A stretch of 62,720 bases of DNA from Flammula alnicola (Eukaryota; Basidiomycota; Agaricomycetes; Agaricales; Strophariaceae): contig JADNRV010000283.1 in NCBI GenBank assembly GCA_015499995.1, positions 1 through 62,720 on the forward strand. Reading direction: 5' to 3'. A model generated the notes under the pieces. The model saw only the letters and a list, made by a program, of their open reading frames with translations, had not been told where the DNA came from and did not search any database. Below are positions 1 to 10,856 of the stretch, piece after piece (positions within the stretch are counted from its first letter, which is position 1; each line of letters starts with the position of its first letter). The position numbers were made by a program, and so were the translations under genes.

Positions 1-21
1 GCCGCAGGAGCGAGCATTGAG

Positions 22-300
22 CTCGTTCATGCTCGAGGTTGCCGGAGCGGAGGCAGCGGATTGAGAGGACAGAGGTTGCGGGTCATGGACATGGCGGGGC
101 AGTTATCGTGGTCATCGGGGCCGTGTAGGGGCTGTATGAGCGAGCACGAAAGTCGTTCGTGCTCGACGTCGCCGCAGAGGAGGCTGGGGGTGAGGAGGAC
201 GGATGCCGCAGTCGTGGATGTGGCGGAGTGGCTGCGCGGGTGAGCGTGAAGCTCTTGCATGCTCGACGCCGCCAGAGTGGAGGCAGCAGGGCGCTCGGGT
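22..300. repeat. GC-rich tandem repeat, units about 100-130 bp
   Basis: Three degenerate units begin near 22, 151 and 249. Each carries a block like CGTTCATGCTCGA followed by GCCGGAGCGGAGGCAGC-type sequence. Short ORFs run through on both strands in several frames, which is what a GC-rich repeat gives by chance, so no gene is called. The left end may continue outside the window. Confidence 0.5.
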
Positions 301-400
301 GTGCAACACAGCGGATGGGACTCGCAGGTGGTGTAAGGCCGTGGTCGAGGTGCCAAGCACAGATCCGAATGTCATCTGAGGCAGACAACGTTCGAATCTA

Positions 401-1117
401 AGGAGACGATGAACAGCTGTCCGTCGTCTCCTCGTACAAGCTGTGGGGACTCGAGGTGAGCGTCCTGTGTGGTTTGAAGTAGAAGTGCGGAACGAGTCAG
501 TGCTGCCGACTCGTTCCGCTCACGTACCTTGCGGGTCCCCCTCTACTAGGGCCTCCCCTTGATCGCTCGGTCCCCTCGCTGCCCACCTATATCCCTCGAC
601 AAGAAGGGGGAACGAGAGAGAGTGGGTTGAGGTGAAGCGTGGAGTCGAAGATCGACAATGTTCAACGTTGCTGATCCATAATCCGGCAGTTTCCGAGAAT
701 TACCGGATTGGCCAGATAAACACTGAGTCGCAAAGAGGGTAAGGAGGGAGTGATGATCCAGCAAGGTGTTACGAATTTGCAACATGCATGTCGCAAATTC
801 GTCACAGAAATCAACGAAACTGAGGGCGCGACGCGACACGACGTGTTTAGTCACCTGATTATATCTGAGCTTTGCGAAATTCCTTAAGTCATTTCCAGCG
901 GAGTTTGGAATTGAAGGTCACCTGACATGTTGAACCTTCATTTCGCAGTTGAAATGCTTCGTCCTCCCTCCCTCTTTCCTCGCCCAAACTGAACAACCGC
1001 GCTGATGGCATTTGTGCCCCTCCCCTCGTGTTAGGGATGTGGGCTGACTTTTAAGAGGAATAGATGATAGAAAATGGATTATACAATGAGGGGAGGCCCT
1101 AGAAGAGGGAGACCTGC
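401..1117. other. Stretch without recognisable gene
   Basis: Mixed-composition sequence with only short ORFs (102 aa or less) on both strands. None shows a motif, codon regularity or flanking splice signals that I recognise. CpG is still common here, unlike from about 7.5 kb onward. Confidence 0.4.
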
Positions 1118-1127
1118 TTGGTGCATC

Positions 1128-1155
1128 GCGAGATGAGTCGTATGACTCATCTCGC
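1128..1155. promoter_or_regulatory. Perfect 12-bp inverted repeat containing a Gcn4/AP-1-like core
   Basis: Arms GCGAGATGAGTC and GACTCATCTCGC are exact reverse complements separated by 4 nt. The right half contains ATGACTCAT, the palindromic core bound by Gcn4/AP-1 type bZIP factors. A regulatory role is inference only. The structure could also be a small hairpin. Confidence 0.3.
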
Positions 1156-1280
1156 ATTCTGCTGTCGCTGCCCCTACCTCCAACTCACCAATCCACCCAC
1201 AGGCCATACAGTGGAACTGAAACCCAAGACAGCTCCACAAGTGGTTGCAAAACACAACACCGAAGACAGAATGGCCACAG

Positions 1281-1575
1281 GTATGTCGCAGCGCAACCCT
1301 CTGCCTGTGCCGCCACTAACCCAACCCCACCCCTCTTTTGTGCAGGCAATGACTCTGTGCAAGCAGTTGCATTACCAGGATGCCGTGGACTGCATGATGA
1401 TGAGCTACATCACTGAAACCAAGGATGTCCCAATGCAAACCTCCACCCACGCTGCTGCTAACCCCCTCGTTTGTGCAGGTAATGATGCTGTGCACTAAGT
1501 CCACCAGGTATGTCACAGCGCAACCCCTTGCTTGCATCACTGCTAACCTCCAACCCCCACATCTCTTTTGTCTAG
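1281..1575 (+). repeat. Three related intron-like units in tandem
   Basis: Intron-like segments lie at 1281-1345 (65 nt), 1426-1478 (53 nt) and 1508-1575 (68 nt). The first and third start with GTATGTCRCAGCGCAACCC, contain a GCTAAC or ACTAAC branch-like site and end in CTCTTTTGTSYAG. The middle one keeps the CTGCTAACCCC...TTTGTGCAG half but has GTCCCA at its start. Short flanking exon-like pieces (GCAATGACTCTGTGCA and GTAATGATGCTGTGCA) are also repeated. This looks like local duplication of an exon-intron unit, or an introner-like family. Confidence 0.45.
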
Positions 1576-1950
1576 GTAGATAACATTTTGCTGATGGATG
1601 CTTGCAGGTTGTGGGTACCTGTACCCAACTAGTAGTAGTGTTAATTAGTCTACGCATTATATAGCAACATAATATATTGATTTAAAATTATTTCTGTGTG
1701 TATATTTGGAGGCTTACTGAGAGTTTCAGAGCATATGCTCTGGCTGACCTAAGAGCAACCCAGAGCAACCTAGGTTCACCCAGGCAAGAAGTGCTTAAAT
1801 TCAACTGCAGCCTAGGAGATCATTTGGTCACCCTAAGTACGTCCTAGGGTGTCCTAAGTAAAAGCTAAAGGGAAGAGATTGCCCCAAGTGTCTCCTGGGA
1901 GCTAACTGCCACCTGGCTGCCCTGGCACTCTTAGGGTCCCCTAGGCTACC

Positions 1951-3694
1951 TTACAGTTTCCTGGGAAACTCCTGGGGCAAAAGTGTTTTTCCTGATGTTG
2001 GGAAGAGCAAAGAACTCGTTGAGCAAGGAAATGGGAGGGAACAGCTCCTTGTCAACTGGAGACCGATCAAGATAAAACTGGGAACTTCCCTGTTGCAAGA
2101 AAGCAATGCATCCAGAACATCAGAATCCTCGAAGCGGGGGCCAAAGAGATGCCTGGGGGAAAATTGGTTTTGAGGTATTGAGCACGCTCGAGAAGCTGCA
2201 TGAGGAGGCTGGAGGCATTCCGATTGGCACAATTGGCAAGCTGGGAAAACATGGTCACATCCTGAAGGTATCGCTCGATAAGAATAATAAGGGAGTGAAG
2301 GTCTATAATAAAAATGAGTACCAAAATGAAATAAAAACAAAAGGGACTTACGGTCGCGGGAGGACAAGACAAGCAGGGTAATGGACTCCAACACCTCGTC
2401 AAGTTCTCCAGGCTTGAGCTCGAAAGTGCAGCGGGACTTACCGCCGGTCTGACCAGACCTGCAACACTTTCCCCAGCCAAAAAACTTGCACTGGCATGGC
2501 TCCTCCTTGAAAAGATGGGTGGCACATGCTAGGCAATGACCAGGATTCTAGAAGAAGGGAAGCAGATAAGAAACAAAAAAAAACAAAAAAATGGAATGGA
2601 GTACCTGTTGGCGCTCCTCCATGGTAAAAGCAACCTGGGAGGAGGAAATGGAGTCGTCGTGGGATGGGCTGACTGAGTAGGTTGATGGCAGCCACTTCAC
2701 GAGGTAAGAGCTTGGGAGGCTTGGTGGATTTGGATTTGCCCTTGCCCTTCCATAACGAAGCCTTAAGAGCTGGCTGGAAGTCATCCTCAAGCTCGTCGAC
2801 TTCATCATCCTCGGATAACTCCAGGACAGAAGGAGCTTTGCAGATCTTCAAGGTAGAGGAAGCTGCTTTGGCAACTGGAGCTAGAAACAGCAGGTTAGAA
2901 GGATAAATAAAAAAGGAGAAAACTAGGATGTACAAGTCACGCGAGTAGAGGTGTTGCATGTTCTAGAGGAAGCAGAGATAGTCACAGGGGCAGCATTGGC
3001 CTTGAAGGGGAGAACGGCCTGAGTATTGGAAGCAGTTTTGAGTTGGGAATGAGAACAGGTAGACACGCTCGGGGCAGGTGATGAGGCAGCATGACGGCAA
3101 ACAGCAGATGCAGAATTGTCTAAATGAAAGAAATTGAAAGAAGGCTGAAAGAAAAAAGGAAGGACATACCAGTGTGTTGCCATTTGGCAGGAGGCCCAAC
3201 CTTAGAAGAGGCTGGAGGCTCGTTGGAAGAATCAGAGTCATTAGACCCCTCTGCATCTTTGTCCTCATCCTCGCCGGGATCTCCAACATAAACATAGTCA
3301 GGGGCAAGACAGGTGGAATGGAGGAAATGGTTATTGGCCTGGAAAAATGTTGGGGTAACAAGATAAAAGAAAAATAGAAAGAAAAACCTATATTAAAGTT
3401 TGAAGGAGTGTTCTGGATCAGCCACTCATTCCAGGACAGAGGGCGATTCAGAAGTTGATAAGCCGTGATGGAACGAGAGGTCAAGAAGGCACAAAATGGT
3501 TCGTACTCAATGGGGTCGTCCAGAAAACAGCGCACATGCTGGGTTAAGCAGCCATGAATGGTGTCAATGGCAGATCGAATTTCTGCAGCAGAGGGATGGG
3601 TGTTCGAAGGATGATGGGAAATGAAAATGGCCTGGGCAGTAGACTTGACGAAACCGCAGATGAGCTCGAAGTGATCAGTGGAAGTTGAAGCCAT
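1951..3694 (-). CDS. Multi-exon hypothetical protein with a Cys-rich exon
   Basis: The first exon starts at ATG 3694 (MASTSTDHFELICGF) and encodes about 100 residues ending near SNFN. A GT..AG intron separates it from an acidic exon at 3170-3338 (DPGEDEDKDAEGSND). Ser/Thr-rich exons follow, then an acidic/basic exon at about 2690-2880 (LSEDDEVDELEDDF, then KGKGKSKSTKPPK). An exon near 2350-2520 carries CLAC, CQCKFF, CC and C residues spaced like a zinc-knuckle motif, and an exon at 1956-2330 reaches FYLDRSPVDKELFPP. Introns are 50-60 nt with CAG acceptors. Near 2120 the frame that looks coding changes, so the 3' part may be frameshifted. The layout resembles transposon-linked proteins seen in many copies in Agaricomycetes; that is inference. 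Function unknown. Confidence 0.45.
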
Positions 3695-3699
3695 GGCTG

Positions 3700-5660
3700 G
3701 GAGATGAATGAAAGAAGAAAAGTGGGAGTGAAAAAAGTTGAATTTTTGAAGTTAAAAAGGCAGGGGACATGTGAGCGGTCGGGAGGGACTGAACACCAAA
3801 GAATGTGAAAGAAAATAAAAGAAAATGGTGGAAAGCGAGCACAGGAGGGCGATCACGAAAGCCTGAGCTTAACAATTCCCTAGAGGGAAGGAGTGGCGCT
3901 ACAAGATGCAGCGTAGGCTAAAAATAGATCTGTGTTCAGAAACGGGCACTTGTGCCATGCAACTTACCCAATTGGGAAGTATGCATCAAAATTCCAAGAA
4001 CAAGAGACGCAGAGAGCTAGCAGCAATGCTGCAACTCGCTAGCAGCACTATAAAAACAAGCAAATAAATGAAATGTCAACTAGTAGGAAATAAAGAGCAG
4101 ACCACTAGTGGTGCTCAAGGGATAAGTCTGGTTGACTGAGGACAGTCAATATTTCGTGAGGGGGAGATGATAGGGCCGCAAAATGGCCACACATGAATTT
4201 TGCAAATATAGCATCTTTTACCTATAGAATATAACCAAGACACAGAGACTATAACGCACCCATGTTAGTAGTCTAAGGCCTAGCTATGCGACTACTAGCT
4301 GTCATATAACCTGTGACAATGGTAATCAGATGTGGTTCAGAGCTAGCTGAGTCCGTATGATAAGCTGGGAGACAGTTAAAAAAGTTAGAAAACAGTGAAA
4401 CACAGAACGCATAAGTCACAAATGACTCACGAGGCATAAACACACCATAGGGAATAAATTAAAAGACTTCTGGATGCTTTAGGAATAGTGCATGGTGAAT
4501 TCAGTACAATCAGTGTATTGCTGAATAGCTAGCGACAAAATACTATGGCTAGGAGTACAAGAAGCAGCTAGCTAGCATGCGGCAAAAGCGCAATGACTAC
4601 TAGCAAGCATTTCTTGGGACTTACTGCGAGACACACGGGACGAGGTCGTGTTAGTTAGACGCACGCTCTACCCTCTACCCGGGGGACTACCACAAGTGGT
4701 AATAGGACGAGAAAGGAAAGAAGGAACCAGCATCAATGATGGCCACAGATCCAGAATAAAGCAGCACCGCTAGCCAAGACACACACATGATGCGCATGGT
4801 ACACGGAAGTCAGGAGCATCCTAGCACACTGAAAAGGGATGAATTTCCAAATCCTTTGACCTCTATCTGGTCACCTGGAATACTCAACCCTAAACCCATT
4901 GCCTACAGGCATTATTTACATGAGATAAGAATGTTTTACACTATTTTATTCACATACTAGAACCACACATAGCTGTAGTATAAAAGATGTACCTCTGTAG
5001 CTAGTTACTAAAAGCAATCTCTTTCCAGTTTTATTTCAGGCTAAGACGAAGTGTCTAGTAAGAAAGAGGACAAATAAAGGAGCAGTTTGACTTCAATAGA
5101 GTTCATTTGAAAGCCAGAAGAAGGCTTAGTTTTAAAGAGAAGTTCTTGAGGACAAGGTCCAAGAATTTAGAAGCTAGAAGAGTGCTTAGAGGCTGGAAGA
5201 GTGCCTAGAGAAAGTCAGAAACAGAGTCCAAGTGGGCTAGCAGATTGTTCAGAAGGTAGTGCACAGTGCGGCCTTAGTTTTAGACAAGTTCCGAGCCTCC
5301 AGAGCAGCTTGTTGCTTTGAAAGTCGAGCTAGTTGCTTTGAAAGTCGAGCTAGTTGCTTTGAAAGTCGAGCTAGTAGCATCTTAGAGAGATTTTCTAAAA
5401 ACATAAAACCTTAAAATCAATAAAACTGTTCATCCTTGTGATAAAGCGAAGCTTGAAATGAAGATAAAATGTGTATTTGAATAATCCCTCATACCCACCT
5501 TAAACGAACCGTGAGGCACTGTCTACAAGTCAGCTAGCTAAATAAAACAAACACTGTGGAGTACAGCACACTACATATTTCTGAAGCTAGTAGAGCATCG
5601 CTCGACCTAGTTAGGATCTTGCTCCGCAGTTGTGTGGGTTGTTTAGGTCGCTGAGCATGT
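3700..5660. other. Non-coding stretch, possibly with an LTR
   Basis: No ORF of note on either strand. A purine-rich run near 4153 (GAGGGGGAGATGA) is followed by TGATAGGGCC, which resembles a polypurine tract plus the start of a retrotransposon LTR. A TATA-like TAGTATAAAAGATG lies near 4977. I could not find the matching second LTR or a primer-binding site, so this is only a possible solo LTR or 3' end. Confidence 0.25.
5311..5373. repeat. Three exact 21-bp tandem copies
   Basis: The unit GTTGCTTTGAAAGTCGAGCTA occurs three times head to tail with no mismatch, and its last bases continue into AGTAGC. Perfect identity in an otherwise decayed region suggests recent slippage. Confidence 0.85.
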
Positions 5661-5674
5661 AGTGGGTCTCTCAC

Positions 5675-6740
5675 CGGCCTATACAGTGAGGGCACAGATC
5701 TCTAGATTAAAGAATGGACATCTAGGCACACTACAAGACAGGTTGCATGATATTGCCGAAGGCATCGAGGACAGTTCAGCAGCCAGGGTAACACAGACAC
5801 CCATAGATGCGCCTGTAGCAACACCAATCAAAGCTCAGATCAGAGGGATACCTATTTGGGACACATACCATATCGGGTAATAACTGGGTACAGGAAGATT
5901 TCCGGGGTGCATAACTTGACATAGCGAGATTCCAGATGCACACCGAGGGTACCAAGATACCGGGTACAGAGGACAAAGGGTTACAACTCTAATCACGAGT
6001 ATTATCACAGACAGAACATGTGTGGATTGCCTGAGCATCTCCAATGAGATGTAGGCACGTCTATGCTCCGGTGAAGAGACCACGAGCGGCTAGCTGTGAA
6101 CGGACTACTATTCTTCTTACCTGAGCTATTTTTAGCACTTAGTAAAGCTTATAATGTAGTCTAAATGTTACAAGTCCAGACATTACAATGACAAGACTAC
6201 TAAGGACTAGAGGAAACTATGCAAGATAACGAGGAATGTGCAGTTAATAAAGACATTATCACTAGTAACTATTGAGATAACAGTCAATACATCTAATGAA
6301 GTGTATGGAAATAGGCGCCTTTCAGTAATATCTTAACCATCCGGCCTATACAGTGAGGGCGCGGATCTCTAGATCAAAGAATGGACATCTAGGCACACTA
6401 CAGGACAGGTCGCATGACATTGCCGAGGGCATCGAGGACAGTGGAGCAGCTGGGGCAAAGCAGACACCCATAGACGCGCCTGTAGCAACGCCGATCAAAG
6501 CTCGGATCAGAGGGATACCTAATTGGGAACACATACCATATCGGGTAATAACTGGGTACAGGAAGATTTCTGGGGTGCATAACTCGACACAGCGAGATCC
6601 CAGATGCACGCCGAGGGTACCAGAGTATCGGGTACAGAGGACGAAGTGTTACAACCCTAATCACAAGCATTATCTCAGACAGAACGTGCGTGGATTGCCC
6701 GAGAGTCTCCGATGAGACATAGGTGCTTCTATGCTCCGGT
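5675..6740. repeat. Two copies of a ~390-bp repeat flanking a ~265-bp module
   Basis: The block starting GGCCTATACAGTGAGGGC occurs at about 5675-6075 and again at 6345-6740. An inverted third copy lies at about 28231-28557 and a truncated one at 20275-20335. Between the first two copies is a 265-bp module (about 6076-6344, starting GAAGAGACCACGAG) that recurs at 20003-20275 and inverted at 29133-29393. ORFs of up to 120 aa across these blocks are present in all copies in shifted frames and look non-coding. These are dispersed transposon-derived repeats. Confidence 0.7.
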
Positions 6741-6789
6741 CAGTCCATAGCCAATGACAGGACAAGATACCAATGAAAACAAAAGGTCA

Positions 6790-7512
6790 CGAGCCTGTAT
6801 ACCACACGGTCGAGGAGGATTAAGTCTTAGGCACTTAAGTTAGCTGAGCCGACAATGATCTGAGCTCCTGATCCAACCAAAAAGGCATGGTTGAGCGGAC
6901 GCGCACGGAAACTGTACTCCACAAGGCTGCCACTTGCGCACAAATGCCCATGAAATCTCTATATTCTTGTCATTGCATCTATGTAATAATATATCATCTC
7001 AGTAGTATATAAGCAGCCCTGTAACACCGTAGAAGACAAGCAATTTACCACCCACGAGATACAAGCGCTTAAGAGTTATATCTTAAGTGTTTCACCTCTA
7101 AAGTACTAAGTAGCTTCAAAGCGAGAGTCCCATAATATAAAAACAAACCAAGTAACAATATATACGAGCTGTTAAAGATAAGATCATGAGCCTGTCTAAG
7201 TGACTTGTTCAAAACCTACCCTTTGTCAAAGGACATCTGGGGACCTGGACTGTAGTGTCAGTAGACGAAGCATCTATGTGCCTCTGGCCATTGTTTAGAG
7301 ACTGTAGTGTCAGCAGATAAGAAGTCTGTGCACCTCTTTCCACAAGTAGAGTTTTTGAGACAAGTAAAGACAAGTTAAAGGGTATAGAGCTATCTTCTCA
7401 ATTGGAGAACAAGTAAAGTGAGATCAGTTAGCAGTTTGTGCATAGAGCACTAGTTTCAGACTCACAGTTACAAATTTACACAAGTTTATTGGACTTAAAA
7501 TGACCCATTGAC
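6790..7512 (+). repeat. LTR-like repeat, left part (interrupted by Harbinger)
   Basis: This segment and its continuation at 10602-10856 form one repeat that also exists, inverted and uninterrupted, at about 26925-27940. The right copy begins TGTTGAGGAGGATTAAG and both end at TAGTTCACA, so a TG...CA LTR is plausible. A TATA-like TATATAAGCAG lies at about 7007. No gag-pol domain is visible next to either copy, so the LTR assignment is tentative, but the repeat relation is clear. Confidence 0.55.
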
Positions 7513-7517
7513 TATTA

Positions 7518-7602
7518 GGGACTTTCAAAGCTGGGTGCAGCTCGCAGACGCAGCTTGTAGCAACACGTAGCCATCAGCTTAGATAGCATGGAATTGAATG
7601 TC
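7518..7602 (+). repeat. Left terminal inverted repeat of the Harbinger element
   Basis: It pairs with 10513-10596 in reverse complement with only scattered mismatches, for example GTGCAGCTCGCAGACGCAG against GCACAGCTCGCAGATGCAG. Most mismatches are C/T or G/A changes. Confidence 0.8.
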
Positions 7603-7739
7603 TGATGTGACCTCTTTTGTGACCAACATCTCGATGTGCTTCGACATGTCAATTTCCTCTTGCACAACATCACTGTCCTTCGTTTTAAAGGCACTCCCAC
7701 ATGCTCGTTCAATTTTGTACTTTTATAAATCAACTTAAA

Positions 7740-9055
7740 TGCCTCATGTAGCAGCCAACAAGTCTGAAAAGGCTGTGAAACCCTGCATTCCTGATATAAA
7801 CTGGGCAGCAAACAAGTCTTCATTAATTTGGGGACTTCTGGCTGAAATTGAGAAGGATGTGAACTATCGCGTTCTCTATGGTAAAAAGGACACTGCTGGG
7901 GTAAGTTTATCTATGTCTGCATCTTTAGGATGAGTAACCCAGCCTGTCGACAGAACACAAGTGGTGAAACCAAGGTTACCATCTACAACAGGATTGCAGA
8001 GGCTACCCTTCTGGATATGTTTGCTCTTGATCCCAGCATGGTCCATGACCATGTCAAGAGTAAGCTAGAGAGGTAAGAACTGTATTTTCCCTGTTTATCT
8101 TACTTTTTTAACTTTCATTAAAGCCTTACAAAGTTGTACAAGAAACATGCAAAGTGACTTTGCCAAACTGGAGAAGGGGTTGATAAGGATGATGGTTCAC
8201 AATGCAGCAAGGAAACTCTTGCTTTCTACATCATGGGAGATGGTCCTTGTGTTGAGATGCCTCTTCATGCAGTCAATATTTGGATTATGTTGCTATCTTT
8301 TTATTTATCATTCACCTAATTTACCAATCTCATCCAGAACAAATTGAGAAGGAATTTGTCTTCTTTCCAATGCTCCATTGTATCTTCGCCTCTTGTCCCA
8401 ATGTCACTCCAATCATTGTGACCACTGCTCTTGGCCTGCAGGGTCAGAAGACTGTCTGGTACCAGCCACCTGATGACAATGGCAATATTGACCCCAAGTT
8501 GCTGAAAGAGAGTGTTACCCTGACAGCTGGTCATCTGACACCCCAGCGAGAGTGGTCCTTTGGTAATGATGCAGCTGCTATTGTGAATGCTAATGTGCAA
8601 GGGCCGAAACCGGCATCTCAAGGCATGGAAAATATCGACAAATCAAAGACTCCAGGACCCCAGCGTGGTCTGAAGCCCTCTTCAGCCTCCCATGATGCCT
8701 TTGAAAATTCCCGCAAAGTTGTCACAAAGCTTCCTCAGAAGCGTTCACTTGCAGATACTTTAATGGAAATTCAACGGTATGTTATTATTGTTTGATCTTT
8801 AACTTTTATTATTTTCTTCGCAGTGAGAACCTCACAACCCAGAAGGCCCAAAATCAAAATCACATCAATCTCGAGCTGCATAAGCAGATTATTGACAAAT
8901 TAAAGGCTGGGTTATGGACCATAGAACAAGCTCAGGAAAGGATATGAGCTCTTGAAAATACCGACATTCCTCATGCAAAACATCAGAAAAAGGTCTGAGA
9001 GCCTAGCCCTGACTGGGAGGAGATTTCTTCTGGCGAGTCTGATGATTTCTAAACT
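7740..9055 (+). pseudogene. Harbinger-associated Myb/SANT-like ORF1 (broken)
   Basis: The N-terminal exon reads INWAANKSSLIWGLLAEIEKD and ...RVLYGKKDTAG, the form of a trihelix/SANT-like DNA-binding domain in Harbinger ORF1 proteins. After a short intron comes SGETKVTIYNRIAEATLLDM. A downstream exon (8340-8775) reads FFPMLHCIFASCPNVTPI, GQKTVWYQPPDD and NIDPKLLKE. The C-terminus (8830-9050) reads ENLTTQKAQNQNHINLEL and then a coiled-coil-like stretch with in-frame stops (QERI*ALENTD, KKV*EPSPDW). Such proteins bind the terminal repeats and help the transposase enter the nucleus; here the stops indicate decay. Confidence 0.65.
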
Positions 9056-9178
9056 ATTTATTTTTTTCAACGGCCACATCCAATCCTATTTTTTATAATT
9101 GCTATAGTCACTATTATTGTGATACCCATAATTCTGTTACTATTGTTGTGATACCCATAATTCTTCAACTAGTTTCCT

Positions 9179-10436
9179 TCATTTTGCGTTATCATCATCG
9201 TTACCCACCACACCTTCCTCCTGATGAATACCTGTATCTTCCTCTATTTCTCCAGGACCATGAATGTTCCTGAAATATTCTGCAGACTTGCTACCCTCCA
9301 TGTCGATAATTAGATTGTGAAGAATAATTCCAACTGTAATCCATCGACAAGCTTCATAGTGGTCTTTGTTTGAATTGATATGCACACGAAGCCCTCGTAA
9401 GCACTGGAAACGGCCTTTGAGAGCACCCATGCAATGCTCAGAGTGAACACGAAGGCTAGCAACTACCTTGTCGAATAAGGTGTTTATGGGTTCGAGAGAT
9501 ATTGGCTTTTTGTGGATGGGGATGGTTCTTGAATTGACAGCATAAGCTGAGTCTGCTCATGCAAATTCTTCTCTATCGAAGAACCAATTGGCATGCTTGG
9601 TGGAGTGGTATGCTCGAAGGCAGTTGCATCATGAGCAGAACCAGTCATTCCATGTGAATAATTGACTATGTGAAGGTTTGAAGGTGTGTTTCCAATCTTA
9701 AGCAGAAGTTAGATACTGACTTAACAGTTAAATAAACTTGTACTTGAACATTAAGACCATAGTTAGCCTTCCGTGTGTAGTATGCATCTCTGTTTTGTCC
9801 TGGTATGCGATAGAGGACAACAATGGTACCATCATACATAACCCAACCATCTCTCCATGACCCTCAGAAACCTAGGTGTTCATCCATCCATTGTTTTTCA
9901 ACCTCCTTCTCAGCCAGCGTCAGCTTTCAGACAAACTGACTGTGGAGAAAGAGGATTGCCTTGAAGCATTGATTGGTGTAGTTTTTCACAGAACCTTCTG
10001 AGCAATCTGCAGTGCAAGCAATGTCTTCAACACTGGCACCATTTCCATATCTTCCCATTTGGAAAAGAGTGACAGCCAGCTGGCGTTCAACAGGTGTTTG
10101 ACCAAGATTTGTGTCGTTCTTGAAGATAGGATGATCCTCGATAAGATGAAGAATAGTTTGGAAAACAAGTGGTGAAACCCTGAGCATGTTTACAAAGTGG
10201 TGATGGTGGGCAGGATCTTTGGAAAAATCCCAAGCAAGCTCCATGTTGCTGAGCTTTGGGACGCGGGGACGATCATTAAGATAATGAGTGTCCTCGAGCA
10301 AAGCAATCATCTTGATGTCTTTTTGGAGGTTTAGGGAATATTCTTCGATGTTCGTGGGTGGTGAAAAGATGTCCCAAGACACCATAGATGGTAGGAATGT
10401 ATCTATGAGGTCTTTCCTCGGTGGTTTCAATGGCAT
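9179..10436 (-). pseudogene. PIF/Harbinger transposase (HARBI1-like, DDE superfamily), broken
   Basis: The N-terminal part starts at ATG 10436 and contains LRVSPLVFQTILHLIEDHPI, TPVERQLAVTLFQMGRYGNG and ASVEDIACTADCSEGSVKNY, the helix-turn-helix region of the family. The catalytic part continues as MYDGTIVVLYRIPG (first Asp) near 9830, NYSHGMTGSAHDATAFEHT near 9640, ADSAYAVNSRTIPIHKKP (second Asp) near 9530 and VHSEHCMGALKGRFQCLRGL (Glu) near 9430. It ends ILHNLIIDMEG. At least one frameshift (near 9620) and one stop (EEFA*ADSAY) break it, so it is not functional. Confidence 0.85.
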
Positions 10437-10601
10437 AGTGAAGATAAGTAATTGACAAAGAGTGAGCCCTACTTAATCGCAAATGATCAGTCATGACATG
10501 CACTCTAAGCAGACATTCAATTCCATGTTATCTAAGCTGATGGCTACATGTTGCTACGAGCTGCATCTGCGAGCTGTGCCCAGCTTTGAACATCCCTATT
10601 A

Positions 10602-10856
10602 AGGTGTCTAAGGCTTTGCCCAAGCCGTTACATAGTTAACAACCTTCTTTTATCGCACACCTACTATCAGGTATCAATATTATAAAACTATCATCCTCCC
10701 CTTGGACGAACTAAGTCAACTAAACATTGATTTGGGTGTTTGAGTGTTGTAAAGAGTAGTTATTAAAAGTGAAGCACATCAGAATTGATAGTATCTCTTT
10801 AGTAGACATTACAAGGTCTATTAAAAGTGACTACTTGACTATTCAGTAGTTCACAC
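10602..10856 (+). repeat. LTR-like repeat, right part
   Basis: This continues the repeat of 6790-7512 after the Harbinger insertion and matches the reverse complement of about 26925-27178. It ends in TAGTTCACAC, where the next element (10857-11911) is inserted. Joined across the Harbinger element, it reproduces the uninterrupted right copy. Confidence 0.65.

Larger units (their letters stand above)
7518..10596. mobile_element. PIF/Harbinger DNA transposon with both ORFs (decayed)
   Basis: The ends are inverted repeats of about 85 bp: GGGACTTTCAAAGCTGGG at the left and the complement of GGGATGTTCAAAGCTGGG at the right, continuing through GCAGCTCGCAGA. TATTA flanks both sides (7513-7517 and 10597-10601). 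The inverted copy of the host repeat near 27180 has the same sequence with a single TAATA and no insert, so it is the empty site. Inside are the two ORFs usual for the superfamily, a Myb/SANT-type protein on the plus strand and a DDE transposase on the minus strand, both broken. Harbinger duplications are normally 3 bp, so AAT inside TAATA is the alternative reading. Confidence 0.85.

Noticed and set aside
27..401. Five overlapping ORFs of 60-109 aa on both strands at the left edge
   Set aside because: They arise from GC-rich tandem repeats. Low-complexity translations in all frames, no motif.
5662..6715. ORFs of 72-120 aa in the ~390-bp repeats
   Set aside because: Frames differ between copies and no homology is evident; they are repeat DNA.
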